Assembly: GCA_046348995.1 (NCBI GenBank)
Contig: JAXMDB010000001.1
Coordinates: 186,001 to 250,000 of the forward strand
Reading direction: 5' to 3'
Length of the DNA: 64,000 nt
DNA from: JANNSX01 sp046348995
GTDB taxonomy: Bacteria > Pseudomonadota > Alphaproteobacteria > Rhizobiales > Hyphomicrobiaceae
This document shows, one piece after another, positions 43,102 through 51,849 of the stretch; position 1 is the first letter of the stretch; every line of letters begins with the position of its first letter. The position numbers were made by a program, and so were the translations under genes. The notes beneath the pieces are model-generated. The model made no database searches. It saw only the letters and a list, made by a program, of their open reading frames with translations, and was not told the origin of the DNA.

Positions 43102-43473
43102 TCACGGCTGCGGCGCTGCCCGAGCCGCCGCGCGCTTCTTGCGGGATTGCCGCAATCCCGCGAGCCGGCTCAGCGCCTGACGGCGGCTCCAGCTCTTGCC
43201 GCCGTGCTCGGCCCTCAGCGATGTCTCGATCATCGCGAGCAGCCGCCGCTCGATGCGCCGCTCGGCACGGGCGATGCTCGCCGCCAGCGCCTCGCCCGGC
43301 CGCTTCTTGCGCGCCGCGCGCTCCTGCGCCCCCATCGCCTTAGCCCGCTCGACGACGAGCTTGTAGACCTCCGCCTTTGCGAGATCGATGAGCTCGGCCC
43401 GGAATTTCGGCTCCATCGGCGGCAGCCGCTCGGCGAGCACGTCGTTGGGCATGCGGTTGAGGATGTCGGTCAT
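43102..43473 (-). CDS. Hypothetical basic helical protein
   Basis: A 123-residue protein I do not recognise. It starts MTDILNRMPNDVLAERLPPM, is strongly helical and charged (RAERRIERRLLAMIETSLR), and ends with a very basic alanine/arginine tail. AGGAG lies 6 bp before the ATG at 43473. It stands between the exporter operon and the low-GC KAP locus. Nucleic-acid contact is conceivable from charge but not supported by a motif. Confidence 0.6.
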   Translation of the reverse strand: MTDILNRMPNDVLAERLPPMEPKFRAELIDLAKAEVYKLVVERAKAMGAQERAARKKRPGEALAASIARAERRIERRLLAMIETSLRAEHGGKSWSRRQALSRLAGLRQSRKKRAAARAAPQP

Positions 43474-44008
43474 CGCGTCTCCTGTGTCATGCTCCCGGTT
43501 TCCCCTCGCTTGCGTCCCCAATTCGCTCCTCGCCATTCGCTTCTCTTTAGCCAACGCTCCGCCCGCGCCCCGCAACGCGACCGTTGCCGGGAGTGGGGCA
43601 GGCGAGGGGCTGCGCGGGGCGATCGGTTGCCGCGAGCCAATAGTAACGGGCGGCAATCGACCGCCCCGCGACGGCGTTTTCGGAGCTGGCCTTGTCCACC
43701 TTGAACAGCCGAGCTGCTTCGGAGGTGGGAGTCTCACCCCACCCGGGACAAGGTGCATACCCCGCGCGCGACCGGCTGCGTCACCGGCCGCGAACGGACG
43801 CCGTGTCATCCCGGACTTCGGCAAACGCCTCTGCAGAAGCGCCCCTCACCGGGTGACCGGGGAGGAGTATGAGGGGTGTGGGAAAGGTGGGGATAAGTTT
43901 TTTTGGGGGGTGTAGTGAGAGAAAACAAGTCCGTTTCCCGGGAATGTCCGACCTCGCTGCGATCGCTAACACTTGAACGGACACAAACTTTGTGATGGCC
44001 TATCGTGC
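43474..44008. other. Non-coding junction between core genome and KAP locus
   Basis: A 535-bp stretch with no convincing gene. Base composition falls from very GC-rich to mixed near 43860-43970, which marks the left edge of the acquired-looking KAP gene. It includes the palindrome at 43614-43669 and a G-rich/T-rich stretch near 43880-43915. Confidence 0.55.
43614..43669. repeat. Long palindromic hairpin element
   Basis: Two 20-bp arms (43614-43633 and 43650-43669) match at 18 of 20 positions as an inverted repeat around a 16-bp centre; the core reads GCGGGGCG...CGCCCCGC with TTGCCGC/GCGGCAA. It is probably a dispersed extragenic palindrome. Confidence 0.65.
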
Positions 44009-44492
44009 ATGCAATCAGCGACTTTCAATGACACCCCAATCTCCCTGCCTGAACATGATCGATTCGGATTCGATCCGCTTGCAAGGGCTCTAGCTCGTTC
44101 AATTTCGAATATTGCAAATCCTGAAGGCACAGTGTTTGCCGTCAATGGTTCTTGGGGGTCTGGCAAGAGCAGCGTTCTCAACCTTGTTACCCATCACCTA
44201 GGAACTTCCCCATCCGATCCTCCGATCCAAATCTTGACTTTTGCCTGCTGGTGGTTTCGCGGCGAGGAGGCTCTTACTCTAGCATTTCTTCAGGAGCTTT
44301 TTGGAGCGCTGAAGCCGACTCTGCCGCAGCAAGCCCAAAACGAACTAACGAGGCTAGCCAAGCGCTTACTGAAAGCCAAAGACTTGCTGGGACCTGGCCT
44401 GACCGCTCTTGGAGGGGGAGGACTGGTAGATATAGCCAAAGGTGCCGCTGACGCGCTGGATCAACTTTTGACAGGGGACGAATCGGTCGATG
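44009..44492 (+). pseudogene. KAP-family P-loop NTPase, 5-prime part (gene split by IS3 element)
   Basis: The first 161 codons of a KAP-type NTPase. The start MQSATFNDTPISLPEHDRFG leads into Walker A, NGSWGSGKSSVLNLV, and the family's FACWWFRGEEALTLAFLQELF; a hydrophobic stretch (GLTALGGGGLVDIA) lies where KAP proteins often carry membrane helices. At 44493 an IS3-family element interrupts the gene. Joining 44492 to 45820 restores one open frame of 728 residues. GC content is visibly lower than in flanking genes, which suggests horizontal transfer. KAP NTPases include the F-plasmid phage-exclusion protein PifA, so a defence role is possible. Confidence 0.85.
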
Positions 44493-44542
44493 TGAACCGC
44501 CCCAGGTTTGCCGGAGGCTCCAACTCTTGAGAGAGTGGAGCC

Positions 44543-44875
44543 ATGATGAAAGAATCGAGACAGCCAAGACATTCGCCCGAGGTGCGTGAGCGGGCCGTGC
44601 GCATGGTTGCGGAGCACCGCGCCGAGCACGCATCCGAGTGGGCAACCATCACCTCGATTGCAGCCAAGATCGGCTGCAAGCCCGAGACGCTGCGGCTGTG
44701 GGTGCGCCAGGCCGAGCGCGATCAAGGCAAACGGCCAGGCACGACGACCGACGAGCGGGAGCGATTGCGCCAGCTCGAGCGGGAGAACCGCGAGCTCAGG
44801 CAGGCCAACGAGATCCTGCGGAAGGCCTCTGCGTATTTCGCCCAGGCGGAGCTCGACCGCCGGTGGAAGCCATGA
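44543..44875 (+). CDS. IS3-family transposase OrfA
   Basis: A 110-residue helix-turn-helix protein (HSPEVRERAVRMVAEHR, TITSIAAKIGCKPETLRLWVRQAE) with a C-terminal leucine-zipper-like coil (LRQLERENRELRQANEILRKA). It recognises the element ends. Its stop overlaps the orfB start as ATGA; no clear slippery heptamer was found, so OrfB may be made by coupling as well as by frameshifting. Confidence 0.93.
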   Translation: MMKESRQPRHSPEVRERAVRMVAEHRAEHASEWATITSIAAKIGCKPETLRLWVRQAERDQGKRPGTTTDERERLRQLERENRELRQANEILRKASAYFAQAELDRRWKP

Positions 44876-45777
44876 TTGCGTTCATCGATGAGCACCGGTC
44901 AGCGTACGGGGTCGAGCCGATCTGCCGAACCATTGAGATCGCCCCGTCGACCTATCACCAGCACGCCCTCCGCCGCCGGGAGCCCGAGCGGCTATCGGCG
45001 CGCGCCAAGCGAGACGCCGAGCTGATGGAGGAGATCCGCCGCGTGTATGACGAGAACTTCCAGGTCTACGGCCTCCGCAAGGTGTGGCGGCAATTGCTGC
45101 GGGAAGGGATCGAGACCGCCCGCTGCACGGTCGCGCGATTGATGCACAAAATGGGCCTTTCCGGCGTCATCCGCGGCAAGTCCGTGAAGACGACGGTGCC
45201 GGACAAGGCGGCTCAATGTCCGCTCGATCACGTCAACCGGCAGTTCTCTGCGTCACGGCCAAACGTGCTGTGGGTGTCGGACTTCACCTATGTCACCACC
45301 TGGCAGGGCCACGTCTACGTCGCTTTCGTCATCGATGCCTTCGCCCGCCGGATTGTCGGCTGGCGAGTGTCACGCGTGGCGCATGCGGGCTTCGTTCTGG
45401 ATGCGCTGGAGCAGGCCTTGCACGAGCGCTGTCCGGTCGGCGGAGGTCTCGTCCATCACTCCGATCGCGGCGTGCAATACGTCTCGATCAAATACACCGA
45501 GCGGTTGGCGGAGGCTGGCCTCGTCCCCTCGGTCGGCAGCGTCGGCGATAGCTACGACAATGCGCTCGCAGAGACGATCAACGGGCTCTTCAAGGCCGAG
45601 GTCATCTGGCGGCGCGGACCGTGGCGGACGCTCGAAGCTGTCGAGTACGCGACGCTCGAATGGGTCGACTGGTACAACCACCGCCGGCTGCTCTCATCCG
45701 TCGGCCACGTGCCGCCCGCCGAGGCTGAAGCCAGATACTTTGCGGACCTGGAGGAGTCCGAGAAACTCGCCGCCTGA
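44872..45777 (+). CDS. IS3-family transposase OrfB (DDE catalytic part)
   Basis: A 301-residue integrase-core protein. It opens with the HTH_21-type region (YGVEPICRTIEIAPSTYH, YGLRKVWRQL) and has the DDE triad: Asp in WVSDFTYV, Asp in HHSDRGVQYVS and Glu in NALAETINGLFKAEV. The open frame is intact, so the element may still be active. ATG 44872 overlaps the orfA stop. Confidence 0.94.
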   Translation: MIAFIDEHRSAYGVEPICRTIEIAPSTYHQHALRRREPERLSARAKRDAELMEEIRRVYDENFQVYGLRKVWRQLLREGIETARCTVARLMHKMGLSGVIRGKSVKTTVPDKAAQCPLDHVNRQFSASRPNVLWVSDFTYVTTWQGHVYVAFVIDAFARRIVGWRVSRVAHAGFVLDALEQALHERCPVGGGLVHHSDRGVQYVSIKYTERLAEAGLVPSVGSVGDSYDNALAETINGLFKAEVIWRRGPWRTLEAVEYATLEWVDWYNHRRLLSSVGHVPPAEAEARYFADLEESEKLAA

Positions 45778-45819
45778 CTCAAACCAATGAGCCTCCGGAG
45801 AACCCGGGGCGGTTCAATG

Positions 45820-47522
45820 CGCAGCAAGCGCGACTCTCAGACGCCCTTTCCAAACAGCCACACCGCTTCTTAGTCGTGATCGACGACCTCGATCGGCTCC
45901 TGCCAGACGAAGCTCTCCAAGTATTTCGGTTGATCAAGTCCGTCGGGAGACTTCCAAGCGTTATGTACCTATTGGCATTCGATCGACAAATAGCGGAAAA
46001 AGTTGTCGCTGAGAAATACCCCTCAGAGGGTCCACACTACCTTGAGAAAATAGTTCAAGCGAGTTTTGAGCTTCCTAAGCCTTCAAGTTCTGACCTGAAC
46101 GACAGCATCCTTGATAAAATATTTCGTATTTGTGGCGCTCCAGAAGATCGAGATTTTGTGCATTTTATGAATGTATTTTACGACTGCATCGCGCCTTTGG
46201 TGAAGTCGCCGCGAGATGTAAACCGAATAGCCAGCACAATCGCGGTCACTTGGCCAGCAGTACGAGGTGACGTGAACGCGGCAGATTTCGCAGCTATGGA
46301 GTCGATGCGGGTATTACATGGATCGGTGTACCAGCGCTTGCAGATCGCAAAGGATATCCTGGTAGGAGGCTCACCGAATTCTCTAAACCCGCAAGAGCGC
46401 GCTGAACTTAAAGCTAGAACCGAAGGTCTGCTCGCTGGGATTTCCGACGCCAATCAGGCTGCGCTGCGGGAGGTGCTGCAGCGTCTGTTTCCACGCACTC
46501 AGTCGGTTTGGGATCGGATGTCGTATGGCAGCGACTGGGACAGTGAGTGGCAACGAATGCGGCGAGTTTGCTCAAGCTCGTATTTTGACGCCTACTTCGC
46601 TTTCTCAGTGCCTGACGATGCATTGCCAGGCAGCCTCGTGAAGGAGCTCATTGATAGTACCAGCGATGCAAGAAAATTGCAGAATCTGCTTCGTCGTGAA
46701 TTGAAGGTTAGGCGCAGGCGAGGGGGGACGCGGGCAGCTCTTCTACTTGACGAGATAAGCATACAGGGAAAATCGATCCAAATAGAATCTATTGCGGAAG
46801 TAATAAATGGACTTTATGAAATTGCCGATGATCTTGATGTAGATGAAGATATGGACCGCCGTTTCAACTCATTTGCCCACAACGAACTTCGATTGCACTG
46901 GCTTACAAATAGATTGGTACGAGAGCGACTTCCGCCTCTGGAGCGAAGCAAGTTGATTCTGCGGGCCACCAAGTCGGCCCCCTTAGGTTGGCTCGTTAGT
47001 ATGGCAAGTCGGGCTCACAAAGAGCATTTTCCCGACCGTGGGGATCGCGCCATCGATGAAGCTGACAGGCTGTGTACATTGGTCCATGCCGAGCAGCTTA
47101 AGAAAAGAGCTTTGAGAAAAACTCGCGAAGCCGCCAAAGACGGCTCTCTGCTCAGTCATCGTCGCTTTTCGTATATTCTATTCCGTTGGCACGAGGAGTC
47201 GGTCAAAGGAAACGCCTCTGCCGCATCTCGCTGGCTGCGGAAGGTTCTAAAAGAGAGCGCAGCCGTGTTGAGAGTGGCGGAGGCATTCACACGCGAAAGT
47301 TGGAGCCAAGGCTCGTCAGACAGAGTGGCGCGCAAAAACACGTCCGCGGGCACAGAATCTCTGGCAAAGCTTGTGCCTCTACCAATCTTTCGCAAGGCAT
47401 TGGAAGTGGCGATTGACGATGGCACAGTTGCTCCGTCTCTGAGGGACAATGGAAGGAGGTTCTTGGACAGTTGGGATCAACAAGATCTTCGCCGAAAGCG
47501 CGGTGACTTTGACTTTGACTAG
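45820..47522 (+). pseudogene. KAP-family P-loop NTPase, 3-prime part (gene split by IS3 element)
   Basis: The last 567 codons of the interrupted KAP gene. In the restored frame the junction reads ESVD/AQQARLSDALSKQ and runs into Walker B, FLVVIDDLDRLLPDEAL, then LIKSVGRLPSVMYLLAFD, a standard KAP block. The remainder is a long helical region with YGSDWDSEWQRMRR and a charged tail ending KRGDFDFD. An ATG-like start at 45876 would leave only a Walker-B fragment without the P-loop, so this part alone cannot be a working NTPase. Codon usage is more A/T-rich than in neighbours. Confidence 0.85.
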
Positions 47523-47663
47523 CTCAGTTACGCTCGCGTGGGTTTAGTGCTTTTACACACAGGTGGTCACGGTGCCAGTTTGACTGCGGTTAGCCCCCCT
47601 CTCCCCCCTTGCCCCCCGCCGTGCTACACACCTCCCAGTCCCACCCACCAGAGGAGCACCCCC

Positions 47664-48440
47664 ATGACCGCTGAGTTCACTCGCCTAGAGCCGAATGGCC
47701 CGAAGGGCAAAGGGCTCGAGGATTGGGGCTCGTTTCCCGATGTCGCGAGCGGCAGCCCGAAGCAGTCCGGCCACAGCACGCTGGATGAGAAATCGACCGG
47801 CATGTCGGCGGGCGTGTGGGCCTGCACGGCGTTCGACGGCAAGATGGGGCCGTGGTCGGTGCACGAGTTCATGACGCTGCTCGAAGGCACCGTCACCATC
47901 CTGCACAAGGATGGCTCGGAAGTGACCGTCAAGGCCGGCGAGAGCTTCTTCATCCCCAAGGGCACGCTCTGCCAGTGGAAGCAGCCGACGACGGTCAAGA
48001 AGTACTACGTGATCTGGGACGACGCCTCGGGCGCCAAGGCCGCCGATCCGTCGAAGCTGCGCGCGGTCAAGGTCGACACCAAGGCGAAGCTCAAGCCGGC
48101 CGACGGTCCCGATCCCAAGCTCGTCATCGGCGCGCAGCCGAAGTGGGCCGACAATCTCCTCTTCGCCGACCCGACCGATCAGTGGACGGTCGGCCTGTGG
48201 TCGACGACGGCCTACGAGCGCAAGGTGATCCCGTTCCCGCGCCACGAGCTCATGCACATCCTCGAAGGCAAGGTGACGATCTCCGACGGCCAGGGCCGCG
48301 AGGAGGTGTTCAAGGCCGGCGACACGCTGTTCGTGCCGAAGGGTGCGCCGCTCGGGTGGAAGTGCTCGGAGGACGTGAAGAAGATCTACTGCATCTTCCT
48401 CGAGAAGCAGAAAGCCGCGAAGTCGGAAGCAGCGGAGTAG
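47664..48440 (+). CDS. Double-cupin protein (Cupin_3/DUF861-like)
   Basis: A 258-residue bicupin. The two halves are related: about 45-120 (VHEFMTLLEGTVTILHKDGSEV, FFIPKGTLCQWK) and 165-245 (RHELMHILEGKVTISDGQGREE, LFVPKGAPLGWK). Cupin_3 proteins include ureidoglycine aminohydrolase and other small-molecule enzymes. A histidine is kept in each half (VHE, RHE), so metal binding is possible but incomplete compared with a classical cupin. ATG 47664 follows GAGGAG. It is convergent with the DUF533 gene. Confidence 0.82.
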   Translation: MTAEFTRLEPNGPKGKGLEDWGSFPDVASGSPKQSGHSTLDEKSTGMSAGVWACTAFDGKMGPWSVHEFMTLLEGTVTILHKDGSEVTVKAGESFFIPKGTLCQWKQPTTVKKYYVIWDDASGAKAADPSKLRAVKVDTKAKLKPADGPDPKLVIGAQPKWADNLLFADPTDQWTVGLWSTTAYERKVIPFPRHELMHILEGKVTISDGQGREEVFKAGDTLFVPKGAPLGWKCSEDVKKIYCIFLEKQKAAKSEAAE

Positions 48441-48445
48441 GGGAT

Positions 48446-48594
48446 CCCCCTCCCCCCTCGAGGGGGAGGGTAGGGTGGGGGGTGAGCAAGTAAGTCCGGC
48501 CCCGCGCATCCCCCTCATCCCAAGTGCCTAAGGACTTAGCTGCTTCGCATCTAAGTCCAAGGCGCTTGGCCTTCCCCCTCAAGGGGGGAAGGGA
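48446..48594. repeat. Dispersed palindromic repeat, copy B
   Basis: Inverted copy of the element at 3613-3770. Read on the minus strand it has the same order: C-run/G-run hairpin, CCAAGCGCCTTGGACTTAG stem with its return AAGTCCTTAGGCACTTGGG, then the CCCACCCTACCCTCCCCCTC hairpin. It fills the gap between the stop codons of two convergent genes. Confidence 0.75.
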
Positions 48595-48599
48595 AGAAT

Positions 48600-49508
48600 T
48601 CACGCCCGCGCCGCCGCAACCTCCGCATCGATGTGATCGACGAGCGCGTGGTCGAGGCCGAGCGCGCCTTCAAGATCGCCCAGGAAGCGGCGCTCGGCCG
48701 GCTGGTCGGGATCGATCGTCATGCGCGCGGCCGTATAGACCTGGGCGCGAACCTCCGGTGTGCGAGCCGCGGCGGCGAGATCGCGCACGCTCGCCGGATT
48801 GGCGAACTCCCGCTCGAGGAACTGCGTGGCCTCGCCGTCCATGCCGACCTGGGTGAACCCGCCGATGATCTTCTGCCGCTCGCTTTGATCGATCGTGCCG
48901 TCGGCGGCGGCCGCCGCGATCATCGCGCGCAGATAGAGCGCGGCGTTCTCCTGCGACTGCTGCTCGGCCGAGAAGCCCGAGCCGGCGGGCGCCGCCTCCG
49001 GCCCCGAGCCGACCTCGAGCGGCGGCTTGCCCGCCTGATAGTTCTGATACGCCTTGTAGGCGAGGCCGCCGACGAGCACGAGGCCGCCGAGCTTGGCCGC
49101 ATCCCAGGAGAGCCCGCGCCCCGTCTTGGTGCCGATCAGCAAGCCGCCGAGCACGGTCGCGAGCGCGCCCGCCGCGGCCGGGTTCTTGGAGATCATGTCT
49201 TTCGCGCGGGCGATGAGATCGGCCGAGCCCTGGCCGCCCGAGAGCTGCTTGACGAGATCGTCGATCTTGGCGCCGGCGCCCGTCGATTGATCGATCTTGC
49301 CCGCCGCGTCCTTGACGCCGCCGGTCGCCTGGCCGAGCACCTGCTTGGCCATGTCCGCGAAGCCGCCGAGCCCACCTTGTCCGCCCGCGCCCTGCTGGAG
49401 CTTGCCAAGAAGATCGCCGAGGACGTTGCCGGACGTGCCGGGCTCCCCCTCGGCCGGTTGGGCCTTGCTCGCAACCATCGTGTCGAGCAGCTTCTTGGCG
49501 TCGAACAT
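48600..49508 (-). CDS. DUF533/TerB-like protein (YebE family)
   Basis: A 302-residue protein. The N-terminal half is glycine/alanine/lysine-rich and low in complexity. A short hydrophobic part sits near 125-165 (AAGALATVLGGLLIGTKTGRG, LGGLVLVGGLAYKAYQNYQ), and the C-terminal 110 residues form a TerB-like helical domain (LYLRAMIAAAAADGTIDQSERQKI, AARMTIDPDQPAERRFL). This is the DUF533 layout of E. coli YebE, probably an inner-membrane-associated protein. Function unknown. Confidence 0.88.
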   Translation of the reverse strand: MFDAKKLLDTMVASKAQPAEGEPGTSGNVLGDLLGKLQQGAGGQGGLGGFADMAKQVLGQATGGVKDAAGKIDQSTGAGAKIDDLVKQLSGGQGSADLIARAKDMISKNPAAAGALATVLGGLLIGTKTGRGLSWDAAKLGGLVLVGGLAYKAYQNYQAGKPPLEVGSGPEAAPAGSGFSAEQQSQENAALYLRAMIAAAAADGTIDQSERQKIIGGFTQVGMDGEATQFLEREFANPASVRDLAAAARTPEVRAQVYTAARMTIDPDQPAERRFLGDLEGALGLDHALVDHIDAEVAAARA

Positions 49509-49654
49509 CGGAGATCATCCTTTCCGGAAGGGGAGGGGGGGCCGCACTTGCCAGCACATATAGGTGCCGTTACCGACGCTACAATGTTTCAGCTTCGCCT
49601 TGCGACCGGGTGTCTCCTTAGGGAGGTTCCGTGCGCACCACCGATGGAGACGAC

Positions 49655-49999
49655 ATGCCGGCCGCCCTGCAACCGATCGTGCTGCTTCTCATGTCGAACG
49701 TGTTCATGACGTTCGCCTGGTACGGCCACCTCAAATACAAGTCGGCGCCGCTTTTCGTCGTTATTCTCGCCAGTTGGGGGATCGCCTTCGTCGAGTATTG
49801 CCTCGCCGTGCCGGCTAATCGCTGGGGGAGTGCCACCTATTCGGCGGCGCAGCTCAAGACCATGCAGGAGGTGATTACGCTGATCGTTTTCGCGGTGTTC
49901 TCGGCCGTGTATCTGAAGGAGCCGCTCGGTTTCAATCAGCTGATCGGGTTTGCCTTGATCGCAGCGGGCGCTTTCTTCGTCTTCCAAGGCCGGACATAA
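49655..49999 (+). CDS. DMT-type small membrane protein (DUF486)
   Basis: A 114-residue protein with four membrane spans. FMTFAWYGHLK, LASWGIAFVEYCLAVPANR and LKTMQEVITLIVFAVFSAVYLKEPL are typical DUF486 signatures, a family related to small drug/metabolite transporters. ATG 49655 follows GGAGA; a GTG at 49631 is in frame but poorer. The substrate is unknown. Confidence 0.9.
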   Translation: MPAALQPIVLLLMSNVFMTFAWYGHLKYKSAPLFVVILASWGIAFVEYCLAVPANRWGSATYSAAQLKTMQEVITLIVFAVFSAVYLKEPLGFNQLIGFALIAAGAFFVFQGRT

Positions 50000-50054
50000 T
50001 TAACCCGTACGATCAATACGGCACCCCACAACGAAGACCGTTCGGAGGACCTCG

Positions 50055-50546
50055 ATGCTCAAGTCACTGATCACCGCCTGCGTGCTGCTGGGCCTTGCGG
50101 GCTCCCCTGCGCTCGCCGCCGGCACCTCGTCCGATACGTCGTCGAGCGACGCTGCGGCGACGCCCGATCCGCTCGTCGCCAAGTACGGCGATCTCGGTCC
50201 CGACTACGCCGCGGCCGAAGCGCTCGTGAAGGCGGAGAAGTACCCGGAAGCGATCAAGGCGCTGGAAGCCTTGAACAAGCTCGAGGATCCGCGCGTGCTG
50301 AACTACCTCGGCTACTCGCACCGCAAGATCGGCGAGACCGACAAGGGCATCGAGCTCTACCTGAAGGCGCTGACGATCGCGCCCGACTTCGTGCAGGCGC
50401 GCGAGTATCTCGGCGAAGCCTACGTGCAGGCGAAGGACGTCGAAAAGGCGAAGGGCGAGCTCACCGAGATCGAGAAGCTCTGCGGCAACAAGGATTGCGA
50501 GGAGTACAAGGATCTCGACGAGGCGATCAAAGCGGCGGGGACCTGA
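50055..50546 (+). CDS. Exported tetratricopeptide-repeat protein
   Basis: A 163-residue protein. The first 21 residues are a signal peptide (LITACVLLGLAGSPALAAG). The body has about two and a half TPR units (YAAAEALVKAEKYPEAIKALE, VLNYLGYSHRKIGETDKGIELYLKALTIAPD, AREYLGEAYVQAKDVEKAKGEL) and a C-terminal CGNKDC pair. It is expected in the periplasm as a scaffold. GGAGGAC precedes the ATG. Confidence 0.88.
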   Translation: MLKSLITACVLLGLAGSPALAAGTSSDTSSSDAAATPDPLVAKYGDLGPDYAAAEALVKAEKYPEAIKALEALNKLEDPRVLNYLGYSHRKIGETDKGIELYLKALTIAPDFVQAREYLGEAYVQAKDVEKAKGELTEIEKLCGNKDCEEYKDLDEAIKAAGT

Positions 50547-50563
50547 GGGGCTGAGGACGCCGC

Positions 50564-50685
50564 CCCAGGGTTCGCCGTAGGGCGGGGTGACCCCGGACTT
50601 GATCCGGGGGAAGCCCGCCGTCGCCGGCACACGACGTGATGCGGCGGACTTCGGGCACGCCCTCAGTCCGCCCTTGTTATATCAA
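50564..50685. repeat. REP-like palindromes beside IS110 copy 2
   Basis: Includes CCCCGGA-CTTGA-TCCGGGG (around 50592-50610) and the hairpin GGCGGACT...AGTCCGCC (50643-50672). The last 22 bp (50664-50685) are identical to sequence beside the other IS110 copy, at the same side of the element. Confidence 0.65.
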
Positions 50686-50701
50686 TCCCTGCTATTCTCA
50701 T

Positions 50702-50883
50702 GCCGTTCCTCAAAAGGAACGCTCTGCCGCAGACGGCCATCCGCGGCAGAGCCGCTGGTGATCGGATCGTGTCCGCCCTGAGCCGCTTCTGGCTGCTTCG
50801 TAGCTCGATCGCACCAGTGTCTTCATCTGGCCCGCATGGTTGCCCGAACTTTCAGGTTCGCTAACAAGGCAGGGACGACGAAG
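50702..50883 (+). ncRNA. Candidate IS110 bridge RNA region, copy 2
   Basis: The same 182-bp structured non-coding end as in copy 1. Hairpins lie at 50705-50720 and 50721-50752. As the RNA region is intact while the transposase gene is broken, this copy could still be moved by the intact transposase from copy 1. Confidence 0.5.
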
Positions 50884-51830
50884 ATGCGCCAATCTACCAC
50901 CACCGCCGGCATCGATACAGGCAAACATTCCCTCGATGTCGCCCTCGATACCTCCGACAAAACCCTCAAAGCCGACAACTCGCCCGAAGGCTGGCGCCAG
51001 ATCGCCCGCTTCCTCAAAGCCAACAACGTCCGCCGCGCCGCCATCGAAGCCTCCGGCGGCTACGAGCAAGGCGTCCTCGCCCATCTCAGAGACCAAGGCC
51101 TCACCGTCCTCCATCTCCAGCCCATGCAGGTCAAGGCCTTCGCCCGCTACACCCTCAAGCGGGCCAAGAACGATCGCCTCGACGCCCGCCTCATCGCCCA
51201 GTGCGCCGCCCGGCTGAAAGCCCGCAAAGCCCCTGATAAACGCCTCGCAAAGCTCGCTTCCCACCTCACCTACATCGAGCAGATCGAGGAGGACATCGTC
51301 CGCTTCCAGGGCCGTCTCGAGCACACGCGAGACCCCCGAATCAAAGCCGATATCCGCAAGCACATCGTTGCCTTCCGCGATCTCCTCAAAGCCGAGAAGA
51401 AGCAACTTGCCGCCGAGCTCAAAGCGAGCCCCGACCTGGCGCGCCGCCTCGACCTCGTCCGCTCGATCCCCGGCATCGGCGAGCGGACCGCCCTCGCCCT
51501 CGTCATCCGCATGCCCGAGCTCGGCGAGATCTCGCGCGAGGAGGCGGCAGCGCTGGCTGGCCTCGCCCCCTTCGACGACGACAGTGGCAAGCACAACGGC
51601 CATCGCCACATCGCCGGTGGACGCGCGCGCCTGCGCCGCTCCTCTACGCCGCAGCCTTCCCCGCCGCATTCCACTGGAACACGGCCCTCATCGACCTCTA
51701 CGCCCGCCTCACCGCCCGCGGCCGAACCCACAAATCCGCCCTCGTCGCCTGCGCCAGAAAGCTCCTCGTCTACGCAAACACAGTCGTCCAGCGCGGCACA
51801 CCCTGGCAGACAAAAACAGCATCAACATAA
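50884..51830 (+). pseudogene. IS110-family transposase, frameshifted
   Basis: Identical to the 315-residue transposase of copy 1 up to GRARLRRS, where one C of a CCC run is missing (about 51641). After that the frame changes and the conserved LYAAAFPAAFHWN C-terminal part of the Tnp domain is lost; the shifted frame runs on to 51990, beyond the element. The protein should be inactive. Confidence 0.92.
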
Positions 51831-51849
51831 TGGTTGCTACGCTCGCGCA

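Larger units (their letters stand above)
44493..45816 (+). mobile_element. IS3-family insertion sequence
   Basis: A 1324-bp element with 28-bp imperfect terminal inverted repeats: the left begins TGAACCGCCCC and the right ends GGGGCGGTTCA, with about 24 of 28 positions matching. It is flanked by a 3-bp target duplication, ATG at 44490-44492 and 45817-45819. It carries overlapping orfA and orfB. High GC, unlike the gene it interrupts. Confidence 0.95.
50702..51840 (+). mobile_element. IS110-family insertion sequence, copy 2 (frameshifted transposase)
   Basis: A 1139-bp block identical to 23904-25043 (opposite strand) apart from one missing base near 51641. The right end at 51840 joins unrelated DNA, 9 bp from the end of a small gene on the minus strand. 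Near-identity means recent copying within this genome. Confidence 0.85.

Noticed and set aside
43898..43906. T-run as a terminator
   Set aside because: No inverted repeat precedes it; it is followed by a G-run, so it is not an intrinsic terminator.
44860..44875. Programmed -1 frameshift site between orfA and orfB
   Set aside because: No A-rich slippery heptamer with a following stem was found; the ATGA overlap suffices to explain coupled translation.
45876..47522. KAP 3-prime part as an independent 548-residue gene starting at 45876
   Set aside because: The start would fall inside the Walker B strand and remove the P-loop; splicing out the IS3 element shows it is the continuation of 44009-44492.
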